A stretch of 64,000 nt of DNA from NCBI RefSeq assembly GCF_934725225.1, contig NZ_CAKVAM010000004.1, forward strand, positions 186,001 to 250,000, written 5' to 3'. Below the pieces are notes generated by a model, which worked only from the letters and a program-made list of their open reading frames with translations, was not told the DNA's origin and searched no databases. This document shows, in pieces, positions 50,080 through 58,678 of this stretch. Source of the stretch: an uncultured Treponema sp. Lineage in GTDB: Bacteria; Spirochaetota; Spirochaetia; Treponematales; Treponemataceae. The translations under genes and the position numbers were made by a program. The stretch's first letter is position 1. Each line of letters begins with the position of its first letter.

Positions 50080-50166
50080 AAGGAAATGCCCGATTTCTGT
50101 CGGTCGTCTCCACTGTATTGACGAAAAGCCGCCTCTAGTGGTCAGACTGGGCGGCTTTACTTTTTA
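50080..50166 (+). ncRNA. Solitary antisense antitoxin RNA, copy 3 (toxin gene lost)
   Basis: This copy keeps promoter, leader (GGAAATGCCCGATTTC) and terminator (AAGCCGCC 50126-50133 / GGCGGCTT 50150-50157 then ACTTTTT), but no toxin frame follows: after the TTTTTAACTC end-mark the DNA runs straight into the GNAT region. Its terminator loop is identical to that of module 1, so it could pair in trans with toxin mRNA 1 over about 45 bases. Confidence 0.65.
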
Positions 50167-50256
50167 ACTCTATCCTTAAAAAATCATTTTTTTCCTATAT
50201 ACAACTGCCAAATATGATATAATTTGAAAATCTTCGTGATAAACTGGAACAGTAAA

Positions 50257-50694
50257 ATGGATTTTTTTGCGAAAAGATTTGACGAGTTGAACACAACAGA
50301 GCTTTATGAACTTCTCAAGGCGCGGTCCGAGATTTTTGTGATGGAGCAGAATATTCATTATCAGGATATGGACGACATTGATTACAAAAGTCTGCATTGT
50401 TTTTTGGCTGACGGCGGAAAGGTTTGCGCATATCTTAGGGCTTTTTATGCGGATGAAAGTTGTGGCATTGTGAAGATTGGCAGGGTTTTGACTTTGCAGC
50501 ACGGAAACGGCATTGGTCGTGAGCTGATGGAAAACAGCATTCATGCGATACGGCAAAAGATGAACTTCAAAAAAATCTATTTGGACGCACAGAAACACGC
50601 CGTTGGTTTTTATAAAAAATTCAGGTTCAAGGAAGTTTCCAGCGATTTTTTGGAAGAAGGAATTGTCCACGTGGAGATGGAGATAGAACTTTGA
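50257..50694 (+). CDS. ElaA-like GNAT acetyltransferase
   Basis: The 145-residue protein from ATG 50257 begins MDFFAKRFDELNTTELYELL, then KARSEIFVMEQNIHYQDMD, the ElaA pattern, with the acetyl-CoA loop VLTLQHGNGIGRELMENSI near residue 80 and FYKKFRFKEV near 120. An upstream ATG at 50224 would add 11 residues not typical of the family. Acceptor unknown. Confidence 0.86.
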   Translation: MDFFAKRFDELNTTELYELLKARSEIFVMEQNIHYQDMDDIDYKSLHCFLADGGKVCAYLRAFYADESCGIVKIGRVLTLQHGNGIGRELMENSIHAIRQKMNFKKIYLDAQKHAVGFYKKFRFKEVSSDFLEEGIVHVEMEIEL

Positions 50695-50744
50695 GACAGA
50701 CTTACCGCCAAGATTATAATGTCGAACTCAATAATGACACAATG

Positions 50745-50800
50745 TTTTACTGTCATTGCCCTGCCTTGACACCTATCGCCCGGTAGGATATATTTCACAT
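50745..50800 (+). promoter_or_regulatory. REP-linked promoter with CCTATC-GGTAGG spacer
   Basis: Directly after a TGTCATTGCCCTGC repeat half: TTGACA (50766-50771), 17-base spacer containing CCTATCGCCCGGTAGG, TATATT (50789-50794). Almost the same module is at 57967-57996. Confidence 0.6.
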
Positions 50801-50852
50801 AATATTTTTTATAAACAACAAAACATGAGATAAAAAACTTTCGGAAAGAAAA

Positions 50853-51305
50853 ATGCTAATCAGAAAAGCTGAAAATAAAGATTTGTCCCGGGTCGCAGAG
50901 ATTTTCGTTTTCAACAACCGGATTAATTATTTTCCGATTTTCAAGGACGCATCCTATTCCTTTGGAACGATGCAGGTTGTTTCGGCAGTCGATAATTACT
51001 TCGGAAAAGAAGAGACGTTAGACAATCTGTTTGTGGCGGAAGATGGCGGCATCATAAAGGGGTTCATCGAAATCCGGAAAACTGAAATTGCAAAACTTTA
51101 CGTTGAGCCGTTTTTTCAGAACTGCGGAACAGGCGGAGAACTGATTGAATTTGCACTTCAGAATTTTCAGGCGGATTTTCTGTGGGCGTTGGAAAAAAAC
51201 ACAAGGGCGATTTTGTTTTACAGGCGGCACGGATTTTTCCCGACCGGCGCAAGAAAACACGAGGAAGGCACGGCGGAATATATTGTTGAACTGCGGCGGA
51301 AATAG
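50853..51305 (+). CDS. GNAT family N-acetyltransferase
   Basis: The 150-residue protein begins MLIRKAENKDLSRVAEIFVF, has KLYVEPFFQNCGTGGELIEF near residue 80 and LFYRRHGFFPTGARKHEEG near 122, as in the YiaC/PhnO-like small GNATs. It follows the 50766 promoter with a 55-base leader. Acceptor unknown. Confidence 0.87.
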   Translation: MLIRKAENKDLSRVAEIFVFNNRINYFPIFKDASYSFGTMQVVSAVDNYFGKEETLDNLFVAEDGGIIKGFIEIRKTEIAKLYVEPFFQNCGTGGELIEFALQNFQADFLWALEKNTRAILFYRRHGFFPTGARKHEEGTAEYIVELRRK

Positions 51306-51311
51306 TCGTGA

Positions 51312-51615
51312 TTTTATTGTCATTGCTCGGCGTAACCAGACAATCCCCACATATAAGATTGCTGACCGAGTTTGCTTCACAAACGTCGCGTATCAAGTAC
51401 GACAATGACAGTCCACTTTATTGTCATTCCCGCACTTGATGCGGGAATCTATCACACTGTTTACAAGTAGTAGATTATCGGGTCAAGCCCGATAATGACA
51501 GAGAAAGGAAGCCCATGATGACAAAACACAATGTCATTCTTGTGCTTGATTTTTATTGTAATTAACTTGCGTGCTCTAATGTCATTCCTGTGCCACGACA
51601 CAGGAATCTCTGGTT
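51312..51615. repeat. Cluster of palindromic dispersed repeats
   Basis: At least four members: GTCATTGCTCGGCGTAACC, the GAGTTTGCTTCACAAACG hairpin variant, TGTCATTCCCGCACTTGATG with GCGGGAATCT, GATTATCGGGTCAAGCCCG with ATAATGACAG, and TGTCATTCCTGTGCCACGAC. They fill the gap between the GNAT and XRE genes; no gene is seen in it. Confidence 0.7.
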
Positions 51616-51742
51616 GCCGTTTGTGCAAGGTATGGCTGGTGGTGATGCGGAAAATTCTGCCTTATAATTTTTGAACCGGCTCATGCGGTCAGTTTTTTTT
51701 GTTGCCGCGCCGGAATTTTTCAGATGTACTGGAGGTGCAGAT

Positions 51743-52441
51743 ATGTCTTTGGCAAAAAAAATCGCGTGTTTGAGAAAGAGGAATCTTATGTCGCAGGAGA
51801 AGCTTTCTGAGCGGCTGGGCGTTTCACGTCAGGCTGTGTCCAAGTGGGAGGCATCTGAATCCGTGCCCGACATCGCAAACCTTGTGCAGCTTTCAGCTCT
51901 CTTCGGTGTTTCGGTGGATTTTATGGTGAAGGACGGCTGCGGAACGGCGGAAACTGAAATGATGGGTAGAACGACTTTTTCTGATTCCGCAGAAACAAGG
52001 GAATTTCTGTGCCGGGCAAAGCGCGCAACCTACGCCGGAAAAGGAAGCGAGATTCAGCCGTGCCGAAAGAATTCACACGACCTTTTTTATTCGGAGGACT
52101 TGGGTGCGGAGTTCGGAACTCTTGAATATTACGACACGTACTTAGGCGGAAAGAATTTTTCAGGTGAGGAAGCTCTGTGGAAGGACGGAATTCCGTTCTG
52201 GGCTATGAACTACTGCGGACGTGTGCTCGACGAGTCGTTTTCAGGTGACTTTCTTAAAAGCGCGCTCAAGGCGGTTGAGCCTAAGCTGCCTTTCCGCGGA
52301 CCGGAATTTTTTCGCGACGGAGACAGGACATACGTCTGCAAGGTTTGCGGCGAATTTGAATGGTTCAGCGGAAACGAGGCGATTTTCCACGGAGCAAGGA
52401 AAGTGTATGAATGTGTTTTCCACGGCGGAATCGTAAGATAG
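51743..52441 (+). CDS. XRE regulator with DUF5680-type C-terminal domain
   Basis: The 232-residue protein starts at ATG 51743 after CTGGAGG. The N-terminus is a Cro/C1 helix-turn-helix (KIACLRKRNLMSQEKLSERL, RQAVSKWEASESVPDIANLV). The C-terminal half (AETREFLCRAKRATYAGKGS, YDTYLGGKNFSGEEALWKDG, FWAMNYCGR) matches the DUF5680 domain found behind such HTHs. A Cys pair (CKVCGEF) lies near 210. Possible ligand-binding repressor; targets unknown. Confidence 0.85.
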   Translation: MSLAKKIACLRKRNLMSQEKLSERLGVSRQAVSKWEASESVPDIANLVQLSALFGVSVDFMVKDGCGTAETEMMGRTTFSDSAETREFLCRAKRATYAGKGSEIQPCRKNSHDLFYSEDLGAEFGTLEYYDTYLGGKNFSGEEALWKDGIPFWAMNYCGRVLDESFSGDFLKSALKAVEPKLPFRGPEFFRDGDRTYVCKVCGEFEWFSGNEAIFHGARKVYECVFHGGIVR

Positions 52442-52578
52442 CTTAGGGATTGGAGTGGCACGCCGAAGACGTGTTCCGAAGCGAAGCGGAGGAATGGAGG
52501 CGAAAGCCGTAACCACGCAAAGCCCGGCCTGCCGCAAGGCAGGGAAGCCCCGGAAAAATAAAAAAATTGGAGGAAAAA

Positions 52579-53223
52579 ATGAACGAACCTTTACTTCTTA
52601 CACCGCAGCTTGTTCAAAAGGATTTGGATGCGCTCGGAAAATACAAGACATGCGACGTTGACCGCTTGATTCGCGGCTATGTAAAGAAAAATTCGGACGC
52701 TTCCCTGCTCCGTCCTCACGTTTTGGCTCAGCAGCAGTTCCACAGGATTTATTTTTACGTGAGCCTTGAGCAGATAAAGGACGTGAACGCGCGGATGGCA
52801 TTTATCCACGGAAACCTGCTTTTTTCGGACTGGTGGCACACGGACGAGCTGATTGGGTTTGTTGCGGATTTGGACTTTGAGGCGGCCATGAAATACGCGG
52901 CGGAATACGTAAAATCTGAAGAGCCTTTTGTGCGCCGCTGGGGATACGTGCTTTTTATCTCTCGTTTGGGACGAGGACACGCGGAAAGTCTTTTGCCGCT
53001 GATGAAAAATGACGGCCACTACTACGTTCAGATGGGCGAAGCCTGGCTGATTGCAGAGCTTGCCGTAACCGAGCCGGAAAACGTGTATGAATGGATGAGG
53101 ACTTGCGGACTTGACTACAAAATCTGCGGAAAGGCGGTTCAGAAAATCTGCGACTCATTCCGCATTTCACAGGACTGGAAAGAAAAGTTCAAGGCTCTGC
53201 GGGCGGGATTGAAAGAAAAGTGA
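52579..53223 (+). CDS. DNA alkylation repair (AlkD-like) HEAT-repeat protein
   Basis: The 214-residue protein starts at ATG 52579 with GGAGG at 52569-52573. It is an all-helical HEAT-like repeat protein with LLFSDWWHTDELIGFVADLD near 75, EEPFVRRWGYVLFISRL near 113 and VQMGEAWLIAELAV near 150, the AlkC/AlkD DNA-glycosylase pattern. These remove bulky or methylated bases such as 3mA/7mG. The segment before it (52450-52566) is GC-rich with a CCTGCCGCAAGGCAGG hairpin. Confidence 0.85.
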   Translation: MNEPLLLTPQLVQKDLDALGKYKTCDVDRLIRGYVKKNSDASLLRPHVLAQQQFHRIYFYVSLEQIKDVNARMAFIHGNLLFSDWWHTDELIGFVADLDFEAAMKYAAEYVKSEEPFVRRWGYVLFISRLGRGHAESLLPLMKNDGHYYVQMGEAWLIAELAVTEPENVYEWMRTCGLDYKICGKAVQKICDSFRISQDWKEKFKALRAGLKEK

Positions 53224-53550
53224 ACGTATTTTTGTGTTATGAAATAATTTCACGGTGCGCCCAACGTGATTTTCTGTTTATGAAATTTCTGCATTGCTTG
53301 GCAAAACGTGTTTTTACGTTATAAAATAATTTCACGGTGCGCCCAACACACTTTTAGCTCATTCGAAAACTTTCACGTGCTGCCCAATGCATTTTCAACT
53401 TATGCGAAAATCTTTACGGCAGGAACTGACGTAATTTCTAGTCATGCGAAAATTTTCACGCACTGCCCAACGCATTTTCTGTTTATGCGGAATTTTTTAC
53501 GACTCGAACTGACATATTTTCTAGTCATGCGAATTTTTCTTGCACTGCCC
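53222..53550. repeat. Eight degenerate 41-42-bp tandem units
   Basis: Units such as CATTTTCAACTTATGCGAAA followed by ...TTTACGGCAGGAACTGACG alternate between a 41-base type ending CACTGCCCAACG and a 42-base type ending CGAACTGACG. The GAACTGACGTAATTTC core is shared with the array at 22985. There is no conserved repeat with unique spacer, so it is not CRISPR. No gene is seen here. Confidence 0.65.
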
Positions 53551-53598
53551 CATATAAGTGCTATGGAAATTTTATTGCAAACTGTGTATAGTGGTTTT

Positions 53599-53778
53599 AT
53601 GCAAAGCGCAGCGCATCCTTTTGTAAAATGGGCGGGCGGAAAAACTCAGCTCTTGCCGGAAATCAGAAAACATTATCCTCAAGAAATCAAAAAATACTGC
53701 GAGCCGTTTGTGGGCGGCGGTGCGGTTTTGTTCGATGTGCTTCAAAAATGCCAGCCGGAAGAAGTTCTCTTTTTATAA
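53599..53778 (+). pseudogene. Truncated N-terminus of a D12-class (Dam/DpnM) adenine methyltransferase
   Basis: The 59 codons begin MQSAAHPFVKWAGGKTQLLP and include CEPFVGGGAVLFDVLQKC, the SAM-binding FVKWAGGK and motif I region of Dam-type m6A methyltransferases that modify GATC. The frame stops right where the Sau3AI-like endonuclease gene begins; the catalytic DPPY motif and the rest are missing. Confidence 0.85.
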
Positions 53779-53809
53779 AAAATTTAACTGCAATGGAAAA
53801 ATATTAAAT

Positions 53810-55249
53810 ATGATAAAAAGTAATGAACATAAATTTACAAAACAACAAATTCAAGAATTGCTTGAAGATTGTCTCAATAAAACCCTTGGTGAAATTGATA
53901 AAAATAATGTTTTTGGCAGAACAAAGAAAAATCCAAAAATTACAGGCATTGCAGGAGATGTAATCGAGCAATCTGTTTTCGGATATGCTGCGAACAGTGA
54001 TGCTGCACCAGACTTGAACATAGACGGCATTCTTACTGAACTAAAAACAACAGGAATTCGTCTTTCTAAAAAGAATCCGAAAGAATATGAAGCAAAAGAG
54101 CCGATGTCTATAACAGCGGTGTCTCCAAATACCATAACTGGTGAAGAATTTCCAAGTTCAAGATTTTGGCATAAATTAGCACATTTGCTGCTGGTTTATT
54201 ATCTTTATGCTTCTGATAAAACAGTTTTAGCTTCTGAATATGCAAATTTCTTTGTAAAAGGTTATCAATTTCTTGACTTTTCAGAAGAAGATAAAAGTGT
54301 TCTAGAACAAGATTGGCTGATTGTCCGTAATTTTATTCGTTCATTGAACAATGATGAATCGCGTTATCCTGAAATTTCACATCTGCGTGACAAACTTCTT
54401 TTTATCGACACTGCTCCAAAATGGCCGCATCCTCCAAGATTTAGATTGAAAAGGACTGTTGTTTCAAATATCGTTCAGAAACATTTTAACGGATCTCTTG
54501 AGCAGCTTCCAAAATCTTACAATACATTTTCAGAAATAGAAACCAAATGCCATGAAATAACATCTAAATACAAAAATAAGACAGTGGCTGAATTGATGAC
54601 AGAATTTTCAATTGCTGGAAAAATTGATAAAGCCATAGGAGAAAGACTTGTTGTCAGAATGTTTGGCGGAACTTCTAAAAAAATGCATGATATTGAGCTT
54701 TTTAATAAAATCGGATTATTGGGAAAAACTATAGTTCTTACAGAAAAAGGCAGAAGAACAGAAGATATGAAACTGTTTAGAATTAACTTTGATGAAATTG
54801 CAAATATTGATGAAGCATTTGATAATTCTGACTTTTTTGATTATTTTGCTGAAAACCAGATATTGTGTATTATTTTTGAAGAGCATGACAACAAAGATTT
54901 TGGTAAGAATACTTTTTTAGGATTTAAGAGACTTTCTTTTTCAGACGAGTTTATAGATTTAAATGTAAAATCTGTTTGGGAGAGAATTAGAGAACTTGTA
55001 ATATATAAAGAATTAAAAGATATGCCAATATTGGATTCAAAAGGAAATCAAAGAATAAATAAAACCGGAGTTCCGCAGTCTGCCCCGAATTTTCCAAAGT
55101 CATCAGAAGGTTTGATTTTTGTAAGAGGAGACAGTTCAGATTCTACAAAAAAACCTGAGCATGTAAATGGAATAAGTATGTACAGACAGTATATTTGGAT
55201 AAAAGGTTCTTACTTGTCTCAAAAAATGGATGAGAAGGACTTTATTTAA
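53810..55249 (+). CDS. Sau3AI/MutH-like type II restriction endonuclease
   Basis: The 479-residue protein (Sau3AI is 489) starts MIKSNEHKFTKQQIQELLED. It has the MutH/Sau3AI catalytic segment KITGIAGDVIEQSVFGYAAN, then APDLNIDGILTELKTTGIRL with the Asp and ELK residues of the PD-(D/E)xK core, and a second half (KPEHVNGISMYRQYIWIKGS) typical of the duplicated allosteric domain. The family cuts GATC. Base composition is more AT-rich than neighbours, consistent with transfer. Its methylase partner follows. Confidence 0.88.
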   Translation: MIKSNEHKFTKQQIQELLEDCLNKTLGEIDKNNVFGRTKKNPKITGIAGDVIEQSVFGYAANSDAAPDLNIDGILTELKTTGIRLSKKNPKEYEAKEPMSITAVSPNTITGEEFPSSRFWHKLAHLLLVYYLYASDKTVLASEYANFFVKGYQFLDFSEEDKSVLEQDWLIVRNFIRSLNNDESRYPEISHLRDKLLFIDTAPKWPHPPRFRLKRTVVSNIVQKHFNGSLEQLPKSYNTFSEIETKCHEITSKYKNKTVAELMTEFSIAGKIDKAIGERLVVRMFGGTSKKMHDIELFNKIGLLGKTIVLTEKGRRTEDMKLFRINFDEIANIDEAFDNSDFFDYFAENQILCIIFEEHDNKDFGKNTFLGFKRLSFSDEFIDLNVKSVWERIRELVIYKELKDMPILDSKGNQRINKTGVPQSAPNFPKSSEGLIFVRGDSSDSTKKPEHVNGISMYRQYIWIKGSYLSQKMDEKDFI

Positions 55250-55311
55250 GTTTTGCCGCAATTTTTATTCTTGATCGAATTTCTAAATTTTAGTATACTG
55301 TGGAAATGAGA

Positions 55312-56637
55312 ATGGAAAAAACTGTTTGTGAATTGTTTGCCGGAGTGGGCGGCTTCAGGTGCGGGCTTAATTCTATAAAGGACAAAGACTTTTCTTTATC
55401 ATCGGAAACATGGAAAACAGTGTGGTTTAATCAATGGGAGCCAGGTAAGAAAACTCAATGGGCTTATGATTGTTACGTAAAACATTTTGGAACATCTTTA
55501 GATTTAAATGGAAACGATACGACAAACGTTGATATTTCTATAGTCGATAAAAATGCTATTCCTAACCATAACTTATTGGTTGGCGGATTTCCTTGTCAGG
55601 ATTACTCAGTCGCACGAAGTCTTAATGGTGAAAAAGGGATCGAAGGCAAAAAAGGTGTTCTTTGGTGGTCTATCTGGGATATTTTGAAAATAAAAAGACC
55701 GCCTTTTGTTCTTCTGGAAAATGTTGACAGACTCTTGCTTTCTCCCTCAAAACAACGTGGGCGTGATTTTGGCATTATACTTTCCTGTTTTTATAATGAA
55801 GGTTATTTTGTTGAATGGAGAGTTGTAAACGCCGCAGAATATGGCGAAGTTCAAAGGCGAAGAAGAACCTTCATATTCGCTTACAAAAAAGACACAAATT
55901 TTGCAAAATCATTAAATCTTGAAAATAATAATTCTTTAATATCTGAGGTTTTAGAGAAGAAAAGTTTTTTTGCAAAATGTTTTCCGATTGAAAAACTTGA
56001 TGTATTCTCCATTAGAAAGACAACAATTTCAGGCGATATAGCGGATATTTCTGATAATTTTTCTTTTGACTTTGCAAATTCTGGGATAATGTTTGATGGT
56101 TCTGTTTATACTGCAAAAACTTATCCAATTATTACAAAGGCAAGAACTATAGGGGAAATCTTAGAAAACAAAAAGGTTGCTGAAAAATACTTTATTTCAA
56201 ATAATAAATTGTACTTTACAAATCCTGACAGTACGCATAGTGATGAAACAAAAACTGAATTATCTTCAGAAGCTAAAAAAACTTGGCAATATATAAAGGG
56301 AGCGAAAAGAAAATACAGAACCGCCAGCAATGGACACAAATATATTTATTCCGAGGGAGCTATCCCGATGGTTGATGAATGGAATAAGCCTGCACGCACG
56401 ATGCTTACGAGCGAAGGAAGTTTTAACCGAAGCACTCATATAGTTAGGGATTTATTAAATAGTGAAATAAGGATTCTTACGCCAAAAGAAACTGAACGGA
56501 TTCAAGGATTTCCTGATGATTGGACTGCGACTGGAATGCCTGAAAAATTCAGGTATTTTTGCATGGGAAATGCGTTGGTAGTTCCTTTGGTTTCAAGAAT
56601 GGAAAAGATATTGGATAAAATATTTTCTGAAGAATAA
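55312..56637 (+). CDS. DNA cytosine-5 methyltransferase of the Sau3AI-like system
   Basis: The protein of about 441 residues has m5C motif I ELFAGVGGFRCGL, the catalytic PC in GGFPCQDYSVARS near 88, ENV in VLLENVDRLL, and RRRRTFIFAY. Late motifs include KETERIQGFPDDW and CMGNALVVPLVSRM. Start may be GTG 55300, ATG 55306 or ATG 55312. It should protect GATC sites by methylating C, matching the upstream nuclease. Confidence 0.92.
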   Translation: MEKTVCELFAGVGGFRCGLNSIKDKDFSLSSETWKTVWFNQWEPGKKTQWAYDCYVKHFGTSLDLNGNDTTNVDISIVDKNAIPNHNLLVGGFPCQDYSVARSLNGEKGIEGKKGVLWWSIWDILKIKRPPFVLLENVDRLLLSPSKQRGRDFGIILSCFYNEGYFVEWRVVNAAEYGEVQRRRRTFIFAYKKDTNFAKSLNLENNNSLISEVLEKKSFFAKCFPIEKLDVFSIRKTTISGDIADISDNFSFDFANSGIMFDGSVYTAKTYPIITKARTIGEILENKKVAEKYFISNNKLYFTNPDSTHSDETKTELSSEAKKTWQYIKGAKRKYRTASNGHKYIYSEGAIPMVDEWNKPARTMLTSEGSFNRSTHIVRDLLNSEIRILTPKETERIQGFPDDWTATGMPEKFRYFCMGNALVVPLVSRMEKILDKIFSEE

Positions 56638-56692
56638 ACAATTCTGAATCTTAACTTCTTGATAAACTTTAAAATTCGATCAATATTTTGGT

Positions 56693-56908
56693 ATGAGCGA
56701 ATATACAATTGAAATAAAAGAGATTTTGTCGGAGTTAGTAAAAGTTGAGGCAAATTCTTTTGAAGAGGCTTTATCGAAAGTAGAAGAAAAATACTATAGC
56801 AGCAAAATTGTTTTAGATTATAGTTCTTTTGACTGCGTTGATTTTTCTGAAATTACTGATTTTGAAAATCATAAAGAAATTCATAATTTGAATGATTATG
56901 AAGAATGA
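56693..56908 (+). CDS. DpnD/PcfM-like small protein
   Basis: The 71-residue protein begins MSEYTIEIKEILSELVKVEA, then SFEEALSKVEEKYYSSKIVL, the layout of DpnD/PcfM-type domains. DpnD was first noted beside the DpnI restriction genes, but the domain is also common on plasmids and its role is not known. It is the last gene of the restriction-modification island. No clear ribosome site. Confidence 0.65.
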   Translation: MSEYTIEIKEILSELVKVEANSFEEALSKVEEKYYSSKIVLDYSSFDCVDFSEITDFENHKEIHNLNDYEE

Positions 56909-56920
56909 AAAATACGCTAG

Positions 56921-56992
56921 GAATTGCCTATCCGCGGAATCAGTGAGATTCACGAGGACGAGCCGTATTTTGGCGTGGACTTGCCGTTTTGA
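56921..56992 (+). pseudogene. C-terminal gene remnant after the restriction island
   Basis: An open stretch of 23 codons, closed upstream by TAG, reads ELPIRGISEIHEDEPYFGVD and ends LPF. It looks like the end of a coding gene cut off by the island; whether it belongs to the dam gene truncated at 53778 is not known. Confidence 0.4.
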
Positions 56993-57054
56993 TTTTCTAA
57001 TTTTCCGGCACATATTTTGCCTCTCAAAACAAAAAATCAGTGTATAATAGAAAA

Positions 57055-57933
57055 ATGAACACTTTGAAAATCGCCCTTTTGCAGATAATGCCGGGCAATA
57101 ATATTGAAGAAAACAAACGGATTGGCGAGGAGGCTTGCCGGAAAGCGAAACTTCTGGACGCAGACATCGCGCTTTTTCCTGAGATGTGGAGCTGCGGCTA
57201 CAGTTTTCCGGAAAATCCGGCGGAGCTTGAAGAGCTTGCGGTAAGCGCGGACGGCGAATTTGTTTCGTTCTTCGGAAATCTTGCCGCGGAGCTTGAGATG
57301 GCGGTGGGAATCACTTTTTTGGAAAAGCACAGCCCTCAGCCGCGGAACACGCTCCGTCTTTTTGACCGGCACGGAAAATCCGTCCTCACTTACGCTAAAG
57401 TCCACACCTGCGACTTTGGCGATGAAAAAGTTCTTTGCGCCGGTGATGACTTTTACGTGTGCGAGCTTGACATAAAAAACGGCGTTGTGAAAACCGGCGC
57501 GATGATTTGCTATGACCGCGAATTCCCGGAAAGCGCGCGGATTTTGATGCTCAAAGGCGCGGAAGTGATTCTTGTTCCGAACGCCTGCCCCATGGAAATC
57601 AACCGTCTTTCCCAGCTGCGCGCAAGAGCCTACGAAAATATGTGCGCCATTGCGACCGCGAACTACCCCGGCGGAAAACCCGACTGCAACGGACATTCCT
57701 CCGCATTCGACGGAATCGCATATCGCCCCAAGGATTCAGGTTCACGCGACATGCTCGTTGTTGAAGCCGGCGAAAACGAAGGAATCTACATCGCTAACAT
57801 CGACCTTGACGAGCTGCGGGACTACAGAAGCCGCGAAGTTCACGGAAACGCCTACCGCCACCCGAAAAAGTATTCACTCCTCACAAAAGAAGAAATCCGC
57901 GAGCCGTTTATCAGAGGGGATTATAGGAAGTAG
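57055..57933 (+). CDS. Carbon-nitrogen hydrolase (nitrilase superfamily)
   Basis: The 292-residue protein starts MNTLKIALLQIMPGNNIEEN and has the Glu-Lys-Cys triad: Glu43 in ALFPEMWSCGY, Lys near 114 in LTYAKVHTCDF and Cys near 151 in GAMICYDREFPES. Members hydrolyse amides such as N-carbamoylputrescine, omega-amides or deaminated glutathione. The specific substrate is not evident. Confidence 0.9.
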   Translation: MNTLKIALLQIMPGNNIEENKRIGEEACRKAKLLDADIALFPEMWSCGYSFPENPAELEELAVSADGEFVSFFGNLAAELEMAVGITFLEKHSPQPRNTLRLFDRHGKSVLTYAKVHTCDFGDEKVLCAGDDFYVCELDIKNGVVKTGAMICYDREFPESARILMLKGAEVILVPNACPMEINRLSQLRARAYENMCAIATANYPGGKPDCNGHSSAFDGIAYRPKDSGSRDMLVVEAGENEGIYIANIDLDELRDYRSREVHGNAYRHPKKYSLLTKEEIREPFIRGDYRK

Positions 57934-57966
57934 AAAAGGCTGATTTGTCTTTGTCATTTTCCTCCC

Positions 57967-57996
57967 TTGACAACCTATCTTTCGGTAGGATATATT
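57967..57996 (+). promoter_or_regulatory. Promoter with CCTATC-GGTAGG spacer
   Basis: TTGACA (57967-57972), 18-base spacer with CCTATCTTTCGGTAGG, TATATT (57991-57996). Near-duplicate of 50766-50794. Confidence 0.6.
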
Positions 57997-58027
57997 TCCA
58001 GTGATATTTTTTAAAAGGACAACAAAA

Positions 58028-58667
58028 ATGAACAGCACACTCGTAATTTATGTTCACGGAAAAGGCGTAAATGCCGGGGGAAGCCGAACATTATAAAAAA
58101 CTTTTTGCGAACTGCAATGTTGCCAGGTTTGAGTACGCATCCGTAACACCGTGGGATTTCAAGGATGAATTTTTGAACTGGGCAAAAGAAAAATTCGGCG
58201 GCTACGAAAAAGTGATTCTTGTTGCGAAGAGCATCGGAGCGTATTTTTCGATGAACGCAGTTTCTCAAACCAACGCTGAAAGTGACAGTGCGAAAAAGAA
58301 AATCACCGCGAAAATCATCAAGGCGTTTTTCATCTCTCCGATTGTGGACATGGAAAAACTGATTTGCAACATGATGGATTGGGCCGGCATAACGGAAGCT
58401 CAGCTTGAGGAAAAGAAAATGGTAAGCACGGACTTCGGCGACGATTTGTCCTGGGAATATCTGACTTATGTCCGCAAAAATCCGATTAAATGGAAGATTC
58501 CGACTGAAATTCTTTACGGCGAGTACGACACTCTCACTTCGCTTGAAACCGTCTCGGATTTTGCGCACACCCACAAGGCAAAACTTACCGTGATGAGAGG
58601 CGGCGAGCACTGGTTCCACACCGAAGAGCAGATGAAGTTTCTGGACGGATGGATTGAAAAAAAATAG
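58028..58667 (+). pseudogene. Alpha/beta hydrolase with a frameshift at a G5 run
   Basis: ATG 58028, after AAGGAC, opens MNSTLVIYVHGKGVNAGG, the first strand and oxyanion loop of a small alpha/beta hydrolase, but runs into a stop. The body is in another frame from 58071: GEAEHYKKLFANCNVARFEY, the nucleophile elbow VAKSIGAYFSMNA, Asp in LYGEYDTL and His in GGEHWFHTEE. With one G fewer in the run at 58076-58080 the two join perfectly. Translation from the internal ATG 58071 would lack the oxyanion strand. Confidence 0.75.
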
Positions 58668-58678
58668 AGGAACAAACA

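Noticed and set aside
53222..53550. Possible CRISPR array
   Set aside because: Units are contiguous and drift along their whole length; there is no invariant repeat separated by unique spacers, and no cas gene is nearby.
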